This document shows, piece by piece, positions 22,096-37,000 of a DNA stretch of 64,000 nucleotides. The position numbers were made by a program, and so were the translations under genes. The stretch's first letter is position 1. Every line of letters starts with the position of its first letter. Source of the stretch: Mactromeris polynyma (taxonomy: Eukaryota > Mollusca > Bivalvia > Venerida > Mactridae); contig JASFXZ010000003.1 in assembly GCA_032209605.1 (NCBI GenBank), positions 32,638,762-32,702,761 on the forward strand, read 5' to 3'. The notes beneath the pieces were generated by a model that did no database searches, had not been told where the DNA came from, and saw only the letters and a program-made list of their open reading frames with translations.

Positions 22096-25000
22096 ATGGC
22101 GAAGCTTTCTCTTATTTTGGTGACGTTTGTGTTGTTCGGGGCAGCGGCCGGTAAGTTCCATACATATACATGTATATTACACTACTGGGTTTATATATTA
22201 AATATGATAATCGGGCATATTTTTAATCCAAATGCGCTATTGGCGATTTGGTGCCATCGAAAGTCATTCACGATTCATAAACATTATGTTTGCGATCAAT
22301 CCAATGTTAGACGATTGTAATCAATATTTCGCGGTGCATTTCTATGGACATTAACCTGCTAAATTTCGCTATTTAAGAACAGAATGTAACGATGTATGAA
22401 AGTGAGGCTCAAATTTGAACAAAATGTGATTCCCATCTTATATAAGGTGTGTTCAGGAAGATCGTAGACTTTTATTATAGCCTTGAAATTGTGGTTGAAA
22501 ACCATGACCGAATTAACCGACTGACGGAGATTACAACTAAGGGAAGCAACTCAAATATGTACTTGATGATAGTTGCAGTTTTCTCCCTTCGTTTATTGTT
22601 AGCAATTACAACGTATGCATTGTTCAAAATTATATTGCAGCATCGCTTAGACGAGTGTGTTACTACACCAACTGGGCCCAGTACAGAAATGGACCAGGAA
22701 AATTCTACCCAGAGAATGTTGATCCCAGCTTATGTACGCACATCATTTACGCATTCGCAAAAATGATCGGAAATAAGTTGGCTGCTTTCGAATGGAATGA
22801 TGAATCCACACCATGGATGAAAGGAATGTGAGTAACCGACTTTTACATTATTTCTATTGGTTTATTAAAAGATAGCATATACTATGCATTCAGAATATAT
22901 ATAATAACTAGTATTTGAATCGTGTCCGCAACTTGGGAAGACAGTCAGTTATCTTGTGTGGACGCATGGTTCGAATTAACGAATTGCTGGTAGTGATTGA
23001 AAGAGCCGATATATACCGCTATATTTACGCTCCTCTCATTTCTATTCAGTTCAGCATAATGTGGCAATATATTATCTTCGAAAGTGATTTGTTATGCCAA
23101 AAACGATCAATCTTATAGCCCTGCATATTATTGGTTGAAGTTTGAACAAAGGTGGTTTAAAAATTGACATGATTGTCCACTCCCGGCCAATCATTTCCTG
23201 TTTAGGATAGACCGTGGCAGAGTGGTTAAGTCATTTGCCTTTGGAGCGGGAGGTCAAAGGTTTAAATGCCGGAAGGGGTCCGTTCCCATATCGCTGGTTG
23301 GTGAGTCACAGGCTAATTAAATAATGTTTACCATTTACCTAGCCTGCCTGACTGGTGCCTTACATTAAATGATAGTAATGGGAAGTATTTGTGCTTAGAA
23401 ATAAACTGTCAGAAAAGGTTGGCCATTTATAAAGGGATGACACTTTAAAAATAAACACTTTACCTGACATAAAACCATGTACATTTTTGTTTGACTTTCA
23501 ACACGCGTCATACCACAAACAAACATTGTTTACTTGTTAATATTCAAACTTGTGGTTTCTGACAATATTTATTGAATTTCTCCCAGGTAATGGCTGGTAT
23601 GCGAAATTGTTTTGCGTTAAATTGGGGCTATAAATATTAAATGTTTAAACATCAACTACAATGCTGCTTTACGACATTGAGTTTAATTGTCGTGAAATAC
23701 GCAAGAAGTATTAAACACACATTTAAGGTGAGTGAACCGAAATACCGTCATGAAATTTTGATTTTCAAATTGTCTTCCTTCTTTAGACCAATTTACGACG
23801 TTTCACAAGTATTTTACGACATTGTGTTGATTGTTTCATTACTAAAAAGGACACCTTGTCAAATAACTTCGTAAAGTGAATAAGGCCATATTTAGAAATA
23901 AATGATAAAACATAGTAAACACGTTTGAGGAGATATTTAAAATCGTTCGTGATCTGATGTAGAAACGTGACGCAACTGACGTTTAATGTTGCTCATGTGA
24001 CTAAATAGATTATGTGCATAGTGCATAAACAGTCCTTGCAGCATCTCTCTCTGACAGTAATGGCGAAGTGTTTACTATGTATCAGTTGATAATACGAAGT
24101 TAATTAAATTAAGTTTTGGTTATATATAATTCATGTCCTTGACGTTTACAAGTTTGCAAGTCAGGATAAATGGCAAATAAAGCGTCTCTATGATATTGTC
24201 GTGATGGAAATGAGGAAGTTGAATTTGAGTCACTAATATAATGAATCCAATTGTGCATACCACACACACATCCGCTATTAATATCCTCACATACTAAATT
24301 AAGTTTATTTTTATTTTTAAAATGTCAGGCCAGACATTTCTGACTTATGACATACATAGTTTCTGAGCACAGTACTTCCCGCGCTCACCAACCGGCCATA
24401 TCGGAACGAACCCCTACCAGGAGTCAAACCTTTGACCTCACGCTTCCAAGGCGGATGCCTTAACTACTTGGACATGGGAGATGGTATTGACTATGTTTTA
24501 AAAATGAACTAAACAAACCGATATTCAACACATACAGGAAAATAAAGATCATATTCCTAACATGATACGTCTATGAATAGGATAAGTTTTGTTGATTCCG
24601 TAAATGCTATACATGAAACGCGTGGACATTATATCGATACCATACAAGCCCTATTAGCAAGGTATTCCCATCAAATTTGTGAAAAGAGCCGACATCATGT
24701 CATGCGATGAAAATTGACAATTTCGCGCGGACAAGAATGTATCATGTGTATGTTTAGTTTTCCGCATTTATTTGTAGTAAATGAGAATAATTTAATGTCT
24801 GAAATTAGCATTATAATCGTATGCATTTAATTACATTACATGTGCGTTTTACCCATACATCAGTAGTTTTGAATGACGTGAAGTCGAGAAATAGTTGAAT
24901 TAAATAGTAGTGTCTGTGCTCGATACAATTTATGAGATAAAAGTGGTTGCCGGGATAGTTCAATGGTGGTCCTAGGCGAGGGTGATAGAGTAATGTCGAT

Positions 25001-28000
25001 AATGCGACCCTAGTTAGTTCATGAACAGTTCTCGATAAGTCCATCTCGTCTTTATCCCGTCTGCAGTCCGTTTATATCAAGTTCAGATCGGGTAAAATAG
25101 CCCGTTCACCTCACGGGGACACCGTTTTCAAGCAGTCCAAGTCCGTCTGTAGTCAGTTTAAACCCGTTCGAAACTAGTTCTACATAGTTCCTTATACGTC
25201 GAAATCTGTTCTAACTAGTTCGTAACTCGATCACCTCGTTCACAGACAGTTGAACTTGTTTTGACCACGTCCTCATCTCGTCCCTATTGCGTTCAGAACC
25301 TAATTGCAATCACGTCCTGGCCTGACGGCTATAAAAACCCAGCACGTTTCTGCCAGTCCTCATTCTCGAATGCCGCTTCAAGCTGTAAAGTTCAAGCCCA
25401 CAACAGTTGTGACAAGCAACGTGACCATCGTTGTGATCATCATGCCTCCAAGGAAGAGAGGAGCCCGGCTGACAGGGCGAGTTAAAGCAGCCACTACCCA
25501 AAGATCCTCAAGCTCAACCGTGAGATGTAAACTGTAAAAATATTGTGCCCAAATGATGAACCAGTGAGAAAACGGCCCCTATATATACCATACCTCGTCT
25601 GATTGTACTGCAGACGGGGTGGACGTTTTAAGAACTGCTTAAGAACGCAATAAACGTACTCAAAACGAGTAGAGCTTACTGAGAACCTACTGCGAACTTT
25701 TAGAACTGTGTAGAAACGTGTTGCAAACTTGTTCAGAACTTGTTTTTTTTTGTTTTGATCGTATTTAGACGGAATAACGACGCACTAAGGACGTAATGCG
25801 GTCGAGTTGGGTCTGTCTGTGAACGGGATGAACGTGCTACAAACGGACCCGGTCTGTGAGCACACGTACTGCCAATTGACGCCCGACCGCACCACGTCAT
25901 AGCACGTCCCTAGTACGATCCAAGTACTGCAATTCCATTCGTAGTACGCCCATCTCGTTTTAAGTACTAAAGCGATAAATGCGTAACCAATAAGTGTTTA
26001 ATCTAACAGCCATGATACTTCTTAATGTTTCCAATCCAAACATATGAAATCAGGAAACCGGCATTTTACAGTTCAGAATTGTAGATTTATAATGGTATCT
26101 TTATACATGTTTAACCCCCAACAACTGTAACATGTACCTGTAAAATAGACAATTTAACGCTCATATGCTGATGATTTTCGATACTTTCTCTTTCCTTTTC
26201 GAAAACAAATTTGAAATACACCATGTCTTGTTTGCAAAATACGTTATGCTTGGCCTTTGTTGCGATTTCCGTAAACTGCCGATGTGATTCCGTGTGCGAT
26301 GTCAGAATTCAACCGAATAGAAGTATAATAAGGTCAAATTCAGCTGCAACAACTAATCATATACACGTGAATATAAAAATTGTTATCACTTGATGAGACG
26401 TCACCGTTTTATGTACATCTGTCTGATGCAATCAGAAACATCGGCATACAGCGAGTGTAAACAAAATCGCGAGAAACTAGGTTAAATTAACCGACCGACA
26501 AGGTATGAAATACCTTCTTTCCGCATCGATATCGAATCTTCTGAAATGTGATGGGACCTGTTATCACGTGAAGTTTTAGGGTACTAAAATATGGGAATAA
26601 ACGTTTAACGATCCTTATTGGGTCTTCAAAAATATATCATCATTCAATGAAGTGAATTTAATGGTTAAAATTGTAGGTACGGCCGATTTGCTGCTATTAA
26701 GCAGCAGAATCCATCTGTTAAGCTGTCACTTGCTGTCGGTGGTTGGAACATGGGTTCAGCTCCTTTTACAAGTATGGCGGCATCAGCAGCCAGTCGTCAG
26801 GAGTTTGCAACAACATCCGTAGATTTCTTGAGGAAGAACGGCTTTGATGGACTTGACTTGGATTGGGAGTACCCTGCTAACAGAGGCAGTCCAGCAGGAG
26901 ACAGACATAAATTTACACTTTTAGTTCAGGTATGAATTGGATGAGAAACTTAACAAACATGAAGGTGTCGTAGTATTGACATAGCATTGTTTTATAAATT
27001 GTACTCTCACATATTGACGTATGGGCAAAGATGAGGTTCTGTTTTTATTAACTACATGTATATGAATATTTAGTACACGGCTTGAAATCACTGGCTTCAT
27101 CTCGTTTTGGAACTCCGTTGAAAAAAGAGCTTTTGATTATTCCTAGTGGACGTTTATTGCCGGAACTGTAACACAACATCAGTAAGGAAAGAGAATGATT
27201 GGATTATATGCTCGTTGTAGCCTTAGTTAAAGCCTTCTTAAAAATTGGGTAATTTTACGCAATTCCGACATGATTTTATCGTACATGCATGGGGGTCTTT
27301 TCCAGACGAAACGTATTTGTTTACATGACGATTTTTTTAAGTTAAGACAGAAGGCCGATAAAAAAGAATGCGATTGCCCAAATATCACGCATTAAAATTT
27401 CACAGCGATATAATGCAGAATCTTTTCGATGCACGCAAAATTGCAAAACAAGTCATGGAATTTGCTGACATATTTCAGCTATTCATCGTTTTTACCAAAG
27501 CGTTGGATTCAAGGCCGTGAATGTGACATTTACCTCAAAGTCGTGGCCAATGCATAATTTGTTCCATTGGGCTTAAACCTTTCCTTTTAGATTTAAACAT
27601 TTCTTTTATTGCGGCAACTGTAAACTCTGTTGGGTAATATGGACACACATATAATGTATTATTTCAGACATTGCGTGATGTGTTCGGAAGAGAAAGTGTT
27701 CCCGCCGGAAAAGAACCGCTGCTATTAACAGCTGCCGTAGCCGCTGGTAAAGATAAAATTGACACCGCATATGAAATACCGGAAATATCAAGGTAAAGAA
27801 TGACAATTACGTTTACGTCCTATTGGGACTTAGTCTTTAAGTGTCCATGTAAAGTTAGATGTGATTACAAATGAAGTACATTCAAGCAATCTAATACTAC
27901 GATACGCTCAGTCCCACCTTCTTTCATTTCTACATCTAATTTTCTGCATCTTCCTTCGATCTGACAAATACTGGATACAGGACGCCAACATTTCACAAGT

Positions 28001-31000
28001 ATGTCCATGATTAACCGAGGTGCCATTTATCAATTCTCGAATATGTTTGAATTTATTTTACTTCATGACTTGATTTCCGTCATTATTCAATTCTGTTTGA
28101 TGACAAACACTACCAAATCATTTGTGTCTCATAAATAAAGTCAAAAAGACAAAATGATGAGATACAATTCATATCAGGAAATATATAGAAATCGTATTTT
28201 GACACACTCTATACGTACTCTAAAATGACTAAATAAACTTAGTATAACTTTCTTACTTCGACCAAATTCTGCCATACGTTATATGTACTGATCAAAAGGG
28301 CTTACCCGCCATAGTTATTGTAGATAGTTTCTAAAAAGCAACTAGATCTTTTATTGATATGAAGACGGATGTTAACCTGCCAAAATTCACGTTCATCGTT
28401 TCTGATCATTTTGACATGATTAAGTGAAGATTCTCAAAGTACAAAAAACTAGCGATTTAGTTCTTTTGGCCAGTATTTATGAATGCTTGTTACAGAAATT
28501 TGGACTTTATCAATTTGATGACATATGATCTTCACGGCTCATGGGAGGACCATACTGGACATCACGCACCTCTGTTTGCTAGAAGCAGTGAGACAGGAAA
28601 TGATACATACCTTAATGTGGTTTGTAAAATCATATTGTTTACATCAATCACTATAGATACAAATAATTACGTTGCTCACAGTCTATCAGTGAAGCAATTA
28701 AAGATAATTCAACGTTAGAGAACTTCGATAAGTTTAAACAAATCTGTTTTGTTCCACTGGAAATAACACACATTCTCACTAATTGCCTGCTGTTTCTTGT
28801 TTTACAAATGTACTTGATTTTCAGTGTCAATAATATTAATTCTGACATTTATTTACAATAGATATTGCAAAATATACGCTCTTTTGAATGGGGCTTTAAG
28901 TCACATATACAGCCAGTGGTGTCATGTAGTGACTATTTCAGCTATTAGGGAGTGAGGAAGACCCCCAGGTGGACACAGAACCACCGATCTTCCGGTGGGT
29001 GGCTTCCTCACTTCTCCTTCATACATTATATATCCTGGATGGGATTCGAACACGCAGCATGTAGTGGTAAGAGATGATTTGAAGGGAATAATGCAAGATC
29101 TTTTAGCATTTTGCAGTACATTTTGTACTTTTAAATTGTCCCTTTTAAATTAAACAGAACTGGGCAGCCCAATATTGGGTACAAAAGGGAGCACCAAGAG
29201 AGAAGTTGAATATCGGTTTGGCTTTGTACGGAAGATCATTCAAACTCCCTTATGGCTCATCGGACAACAAAATTGGATGTCCCGCATCCGGAGCTGGCGC
29301 TGCTGGGCTGTATACAAGAGAAGCCGGGTTCAAATCTTACTACGAGGTACGCCTATTTACATCAGTCATGTATGTTTGTGTCTTTTGTCCTTTTGTTTGT
29401 GTAAATGTTTGAGTAGATGTTATATGTTTATGAATCCCCGTGCCTTTGGGATGGCTTCAAATTATGTTGGTGACATTTCCTACTTTACGCAGTATTCAGT
29501 TTTTAATAATTTAATTATTGATGAGTTAATTCATGTTGAAATAATTGGTTCTCAAAATAGACAATGTGGGTATTTTTTCTCTCATTTTGCTTCATGTTAA
29601 GTGGATGTTCTAGATTTTTCTAGTTGATCTTTGGGCCTTAACTTCTTATACCACCCGGGCTCTAAATTATAACCGCTACTTACCATTCAAATGTTTAACT
29701 CGAGTCTGCTAAGTCTGAGTGTCCGAAGTGCAGAACAATGTTCATTAAGTGTTGAGTCTGAGATTTGAGGTAATTTATTCATGATAATTGTTATGCTCAG
29801 CACTGATAACTAATAACTTACACATAAACTAAGTTTCTCACTCAAATATCTAAGAAAGTATACCAAAAAGAATACTCGGTACTCAGCATTATAATATATT
29901 CCAATTCGTCAAACTAAAACTCTGCAGAGTAAATTCTGAGTAGTTAGTGGCGATTAACAGCATATTCTGGTGAGAAACACGATTTTATTTTATATATGAA
30001 CCTGTTTGTTATTTGTTCCTCAACGGCTGTCAAACCTAACACTCGTTTGGCTTGTTATAAAATACGCTATTTAAACATGTTTAGATAAATAAAACTATTT
30101 TTGTTTGAAACATAAGAAACAATACATTAAAAGTACAGGATAGAAGTATCAAGTAAATGAAAGTGCGAATAATGGCAGAGTGTGTTTGTTTGTTACTAGT
30201 TTTATGTATACAATGTTTTTTGCGAAAATTATGTTACTTCATCGTTTCGAATAGTAAAGAAGGCATGGAACCAGTTTTCATTATTTCAAACTTCAAACAG
30301 TCTATTACACATACCTGTATTTCATATTTCAGGTTTGTAAAAAGCTTCAAGCCGGAGCCACAAAATATTATGAAAATGAGCAGAAAATACCCTACATGGT
30401 ACTAAATGACTTGTGGGTGGGCTATGATGACCCCGACAGTCTTAGAGTGAAGGTGAGTACATTCCTTGACTCCATTACATGTCTCACACTTAAGTCTATG
30501 TAAATAGAATATATGTTTTAAAAACAGATAATACATGAGATAAGTATTTTTAAAGAGGTGCACTAAATGAAGAAGGCACAAAAACACAACCTATATTTAC
30601 CTTTCTGAACGTCTTAGAGGGGAACAGCTAGTAAAGCTTTAGGAACACGTGCTTTTACGCCAGAAGTCACATCCATATTTTGTAACGTTTAAATGCGTTA
30701 CAACAAGAAATCTTGACTGATACACAATTTTCTTTGTAACTCTCTCGATACAGTGTCATTATGCCGGGAACCATTGTAACTCTCTCGATACAGTGTCATT
30801 ATGCCGGGAACCATTGTAACTCTCTCAATACAGTGTCATTATGCCGGGAACCATTGTAACTCTCTCGATACAGTGTCATTATGCCGGGAACCATTGTAAC
30901 TCTCTCGATACAGTGCAATTATGCCGGGAACCATATTTATTGCGTGATACTCCATTCTACTTGAAGTTCTTTCGTATTTGAACAAATTATGACAAAGGTC

Positions 31001-34000
31001 TGGCGTAAATTATTAAACAGATACATTGCAATTTAAGATAAATAGCATTTATTTTATTTATATGTTAGAATGAAATATTTCGCTCATAATTTATATAACT
31101 TGGTTAATATTAGTACAGTGTAATAATTTATACAGTAGTTATAACGCTGTATATTATGTAATGGTTCAACAATTCCATACATGATGATTTACAGGTCGTA
31201 TTATTCTTGTTTTATGTCTATCTCAGCGCCGCCTTGTTTCTACTAACCTATATATCATTTATGCACCTTTTAAACTATGACATTTGCTGAATTCGCACGT
31301 CAATATCGAGAAAAGTTGAGACATTATTCATATTTACTTTTATTATATGACAGACGGACTAAAAAATATTTAATAGCAATATTAATACATTTACCTTAAA
31401 ATTTCAACATAATATGGTATAATCACGGATGCACATTTACTTGCGAAAATTTGTACACGTATCTAATAATTAACTGATATATACAATGAGTGAGTTATTG
31501 TAATTATAAATATAGAAGTCATGTTAACTGAAGTAGAAAAGATATACAATATTCTTAAAGTAATAGCCGAACTAACATGAAAGAGTATTTCATATACATG
31601 TACTTTATTAGGTAAATATACTTCATCCAAGAAGACACTAATAATGTTTTCTTCTGTATTTGTCGTAAATAGAAGTTTGTAGTAACTCTAAATTGAAAAA
31701 AAAAAATTAACCATTAAGCTTGTTTTTTACAAATATTATGTGCGTAAAATAATCAAACAAGAGTGTTTGGAAATTATTTTACATTGCAATTGTACCAACC
31801 AATGTAGCAACACTACTGGATGAAGTTTGTTCAAATATTACATGTTCAGATTGGCCAGATACATCTTTAAAATTAATTCTGATACACGTAGTATTATCCA
31901 TATAAATGCAGTTTGAGCACATTCATTTACCAACGCATTTCAATCAACACATTCATTTATTTTCTTTATTTGAACGACAGGAGCGTCATGAAAGGCTTGC
32001 TTTAACAATATACTGTATTAGTCATAAGTGCACCCTAGATCATCCTGCTGAGGGCGACTGTGGTTAGATTTCTACCCTGAAGGTTGAATATATCATGAAG
32101 ATTTACGTTCAGTGGTTTGATAACGTTAGTCATAGTTCTAAAATATGTGTGAGACAAGTAGACGCACATAAAGAGTAGACCAAGTCATATATAACGGTTA
32201 CAGCGTGTAAGACGCATAGTTTGTGCAAATACATATTTCAGTCAAAACCATTTGGAATCGATCTACAACTAATTTATTGAGAGTTAAAGAAAACAGAGAA
32301 GGCTCCTAGCACTACTAACATAAATTATTTCAATAAAACAGGCGTGAGCCTTCAAACCATACATCCAAACAAATATGTTAAAATGAGGTGTTTTCTTACT
32401 GCTCCTTTCATGTTGAAGACTGTTGGAAAAGGACACGAATTGTCAACTTATAGTACATGTAGGTACTGTGACACCATATCAACAGGGAGTTCATGATTGC
32501 TTCCATTATAGGAAATGTAGTAAAAGTGACTTATATAATTTGTTTCCAACTTACTTACATTATGCCGGTTTTGAATACATGAGTATTCTATTACCCCAGG
32601 TTGACTACGTAAAACAAGAACATTTTGGAGGCATCATGGTGTGGGCTCTTGATTTGGATGATTTCAGTGGTATGTGTGGAGAAGGCAAATATCCCTTGAT
32701 GAATGCTATTGTCAGTGAAATCAATGCAAACACTGGACCAGTCGGGTAAGTATATATCGGCGACCGTCTTTATTTCAATACTGTCCTAATTTTGTCTATT
32801 TTTTGCTTTGTTTTCTGCACACGACTGTGCATTTACTAAGACGTCATTGATTATGCAAACATCTTTGCTACTATCGATTGTGTTTTTATGCATGACAAAG
32901 GAAAAATAATAGGTAGAAAAGTTTACCACTTTTGTGTTGGGACCATTTTCTTCAACTTGGTGCGTACAATATATTTCCGTCAATGTTGTCATTTGACATT
33001 ACTTGTCATTACCATACATCAAATATATCCAATGTTTCTTCAATACTTTTTTACAACAGTTCAAAGAGATCAATGAAATCATTTAGGTTTTCAGTTTCCA
33101 GGAAATCAGTCATCGTATTAAGTGTTATGTTGAAAAAATGCAAATCTATTGCCAAACCTTCTGATATAAAACGATATTTAAACGGTAATTTATGGTTTCG
33201 ATCGATCAAGTGCATTTAAAGTAAATGATTGATATCTTTGAGCTGGCTTTTTTAATGCAACCACATCAGTTTCACGCGGAATTTCCCTCTTCATCAAAGT
33301 TAAATTTTTGAACATACTATAGCAGCCAATGAGTAATTATGTTATATCAATACGTACTGTTTTCGGACAATACTTGTCTAACTCTGCTTTAATTAACGTT
33401 TTATTGCCTTATAATTATTTGTTTACGTTTTTATCAGACCACCAGGTGAGAAAGAACAAAACAATGATTTACCCAACTCTTCTCTAAACATAACCTATGA
33501 ATAAGCTACTTTGTTATCGTGTGATTGATCAAAGGCGTTCCGCTCAATCGATTTCTTGCGTAATAATATTATAGTAGAAGTCAACAATTCAAGAACCTTT
33601 GTTCTTGAGAAAACTGAATTTTCCCACACTTTTAAATTGTTTTGATTGTTCGCCATTTATTTTGCAGAACACTCCCCCCAATCACATTCCCAACTACCAG
33701 GGCCACTGCAGCAACAACTAGAGCACCAGTCCAAGTGACCACTAGAGCACCAGTCCATGTGACCACTAAAGCACCAGTCCAAGTAACAACACATGCCCCT
33801 ATCCACACCCAGGCACCGATTGTAACTACAAGTAAGATACAGACATTTATCAGTTTTGACTCGAAGCATCTTAATGTTCAGTGACGGATCTGTTTTTTAT
33901 CTACAGCCATTTCGGATGTGAAACAATGGACATCAGTTTCTATTCAGACCTATGTTTACACGGTTAGGGCGTTGCTAGATGTAACCATATTATACGTTCG

Positions 34001-37000
34001 CTTACATTGGCTTTATAAGCAAGTTGCATTTTAATGTTATTTAATTTCCTGCATCATCCTGCAAATTTTGCCATGTTCCAACGTATAAAGATTGCGACAA
34101 ACCTTGTTCGAGAGCTTTGGTAGTATTGCTCTTACTAATCTTGCTCCCACCTTCCAGTAAATGTACATAACTTAAAGAAAGTGCAGATCACAGTTTTGGT
34201 AGATTTAATATTTATATAGAAGTCAACCAAGTACAATGGTATAATATTTTAAACTAATGCATCATGTGTCAAATATAACGTACTAGACTAAAAAAAACAA
34301 CATTCCTATCAAACTGAATAAAGTTCATGAGAGTTTAATTGCCTGCTAAAATATATAGTTTGTTAAATTATAATGAACAAACTCAAGATTGTTCAGTAGA
34401 AAGTCCAATTAAATAAGTGCATATAGAACTCAAGCGCGCAACCACTCCAAAAGTTATATATTTACAGTCTAGAAAGTCGACTGCATTATAACTGTCAACA
34501 GCAAATAGGACAGAACAAGATCAATGTTCGGTTGACCAAATTTTAAGAGAACTACATTAATAGTGTGTTTTGACAAATACAGCTCGTCGTTTTTTCATAA
34601 AGGGGGTTAAACTTGTGTCTATATTCGTTAAGGCCTCCTTGTGCTTTAGGGGTGACTATGTACTTTTATTGACCTCTTTATTCGTCGAGGACATACCTTT
34701 GCAGTGCATATTGTCAAGATGTGCAACCGATACAGAACGATTTAATATAGCAGAATTATTCATGGTGCTATTCTTGAACTTCAATTGCTGTACAGAATCT
34801 TTTTATATGATATTAATTATGAACAAGGACCGAACAACCATCTTGAATAAGATGTGAAAATTCACTGTTTTTATATAAATTTTACAGAAATTTCATTAAC
34901 ATATTTAAATGACACGAATATGACATTACAAGTATCGTTCAGGTGTACGTTGTTTCCTCATTCAGTGCGCGTTACTTTATTGGTTAATAATCTTAAACGT
35001 CTGCCAAATCAGAGATTTTGCGTCGTAAATTAAAAAGATTTACTTGTAATGTATCAATTACATAAAAATCATTTAATTACTTATTTCCTATTCAAATGAT
35101 AAATTAGTTTGAGAAAATTTTAAATTTAGTTTCTGTGGTGGTATGATTGCTTTTTTGGGGGTCGGTACATGTAATGTCCAATGTACGATACAGTATATGG
35201 ACGCCACTCACAAGATCGCATGTTTGTAAGTCATGAGGACAGTGAATAGTAAGAAATACAGGCGACACTTGTATTAGCATTGATGACTTTACTGAACATA
35301 ATGCGTCAACATGCCATGACAAAATCCATTAAACCTCCAAATAAAAACATATACTTGCACAATTTAACTGCAATGAGAGAGGTTATGGCCATCTATGTTC
35401 CTAGCCCCGCATACTTCCCTCTGTACTCCGACTTTTACACGCGTCTTCGTACAGGGACAGTATAGAGATGTGACGTCCGTGGCTGGACTACATTGTTCCT
35501 GTCTCGTGTAACGACAAACACTATTCCGAATGGACGAGATATCAAGCAGGACGGGAATCTGCTACCCAGACTATTCATGCATAAACCGTGAATTATTAAG
35601 GTTCCCGGACAGAAACAATAAACACTGTATCGTTGTACTCTAAACAATGGTAAAAAAACGGATATTTAAAACACAGTGAACATTTAGTGCATCTTATTGT
35701 CAGGAACTTGAAAACATAGAGCAAACTATAGTAATGACAAAATGACAATGTTAAATATGAGAGTCTCGATATATACTTAACCATTGGTGTGACATTTCAC
35801 AATACCTTATCTCTTTCCGTGTCAACAAGACACTTTTGTGATATAGTTCTGCACTGCGTAATTGTTTTTAAGCATTTAAAGGAAATGCACTTTGAAATAT
35901 GCCCATTCTGTCAACAAATAATAATCATTTAAAGTAATCTATAAACATACTGATAAGATTTTAGTAGTTGTAAATTCCGTACAATTATAGCTTTGGTTGT
36001 AAGCACAATGGTTTTTATCCATTAACATTAAATTGTATGCATGTTTTGATGGTTACTTAAGATTCAGTTTAATCAATTTATGTTCTCACTTTTTTCTGTT
36101 GTCAGAAGCAATTAATTATCATTTGCACTAATTCAATTCTTAATTATCCGTATGACAAAACATCGGTTGCGGCTATGTAACGTTCATTTCGTATGTAAAT
36201 GACATTGCATTTTTGCGTCAAAATAACATAACTTTGTTGTGTTCCAAACATTTTTTTAAAATGTATATTTTGATGTATTTTATATGTCTAAGTTGAAACA
36301 TCGGTTACACATTGCCCATCTTGTCTGTTCCTCATGTGTCAACCTTAAGAAGGAATTATTCGTATAAAGGCGAAAAAAGAATGATTTATTTGGAAAGGTC
36401 TACCCATAGCAGATTGTGTTAAAATTGGCGTTTATCAAATGAGTTGTTACCATCGCTAGCAAGATGTAGTCACTGCCGAAGAGAGACACGAGCTTTATAT
36501 CAATGTTTTCTTAACTGGCTTTGTATGTTTATAAGTATTTCCTCGACTGATTTAGTTTGCATATTTTGTAAATGATTTTCAAAGCCATTTTAAACTTGAA
36601 TTTGGCAGCACAACTGATGTGCCCTGTAACAAGGTCAAATGTTGCTTACTGTCAATACAGCTGTGACATGCTACCTTTTTCCTGCATGGCTAGAATTGCT
36701 TAATAACTACATTTGCGTTGGGGCCAACTCTTATTATTTCGTATATTGCACTTTATTTGCTTATCAGCTCAAGCACAAAAGACTACTACGATGGCTGCTA
36801 CTACAAATGCTCCAGTCACTACAGCTGTCCCAAAACCAACAACAGTCATGCCTGCCCCAACTACAACTCAAGGTTTAACTATCTAACTATAATTAATGGA
36901 TAACTTTTAGGCATTTAAAAAAAATGCTTTAGCTTGCTTCTTGTTACCTCCTTTCCGCATTGTGTTCTGAATATAACTGTACAGAATTTGCAAGGCTTAA

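Larger units (their letters stand above)
22828..26676 (+). other. Gene 1 intron 2, repeat-loaded
   Basis: A 3.85-kb intron between the first and second GH18-coding exons. It holds two opposed copies of one SINE family (23206-23435 plus, 24322-24480 minus) and a Harbinger-like non-autonomous element (about 25000-25970). No additional chitinase exon was found inside it. Confidence 0.7.

Noticed and set aside
29175..29600. 141-residue frame over gene 1 exon 6
   Set aside because: Out of frame with the conserved GH18 sequence and runs through a clear splice donor at 29347.
33438..33445. 8-nt micro-exon (ACCACCAG) between AG and GTGAG in gene 1
   Set aside because: Including it shifts the following exon into a frame that stops early; skipping it keeps the Thr/Pro linker open to the end.
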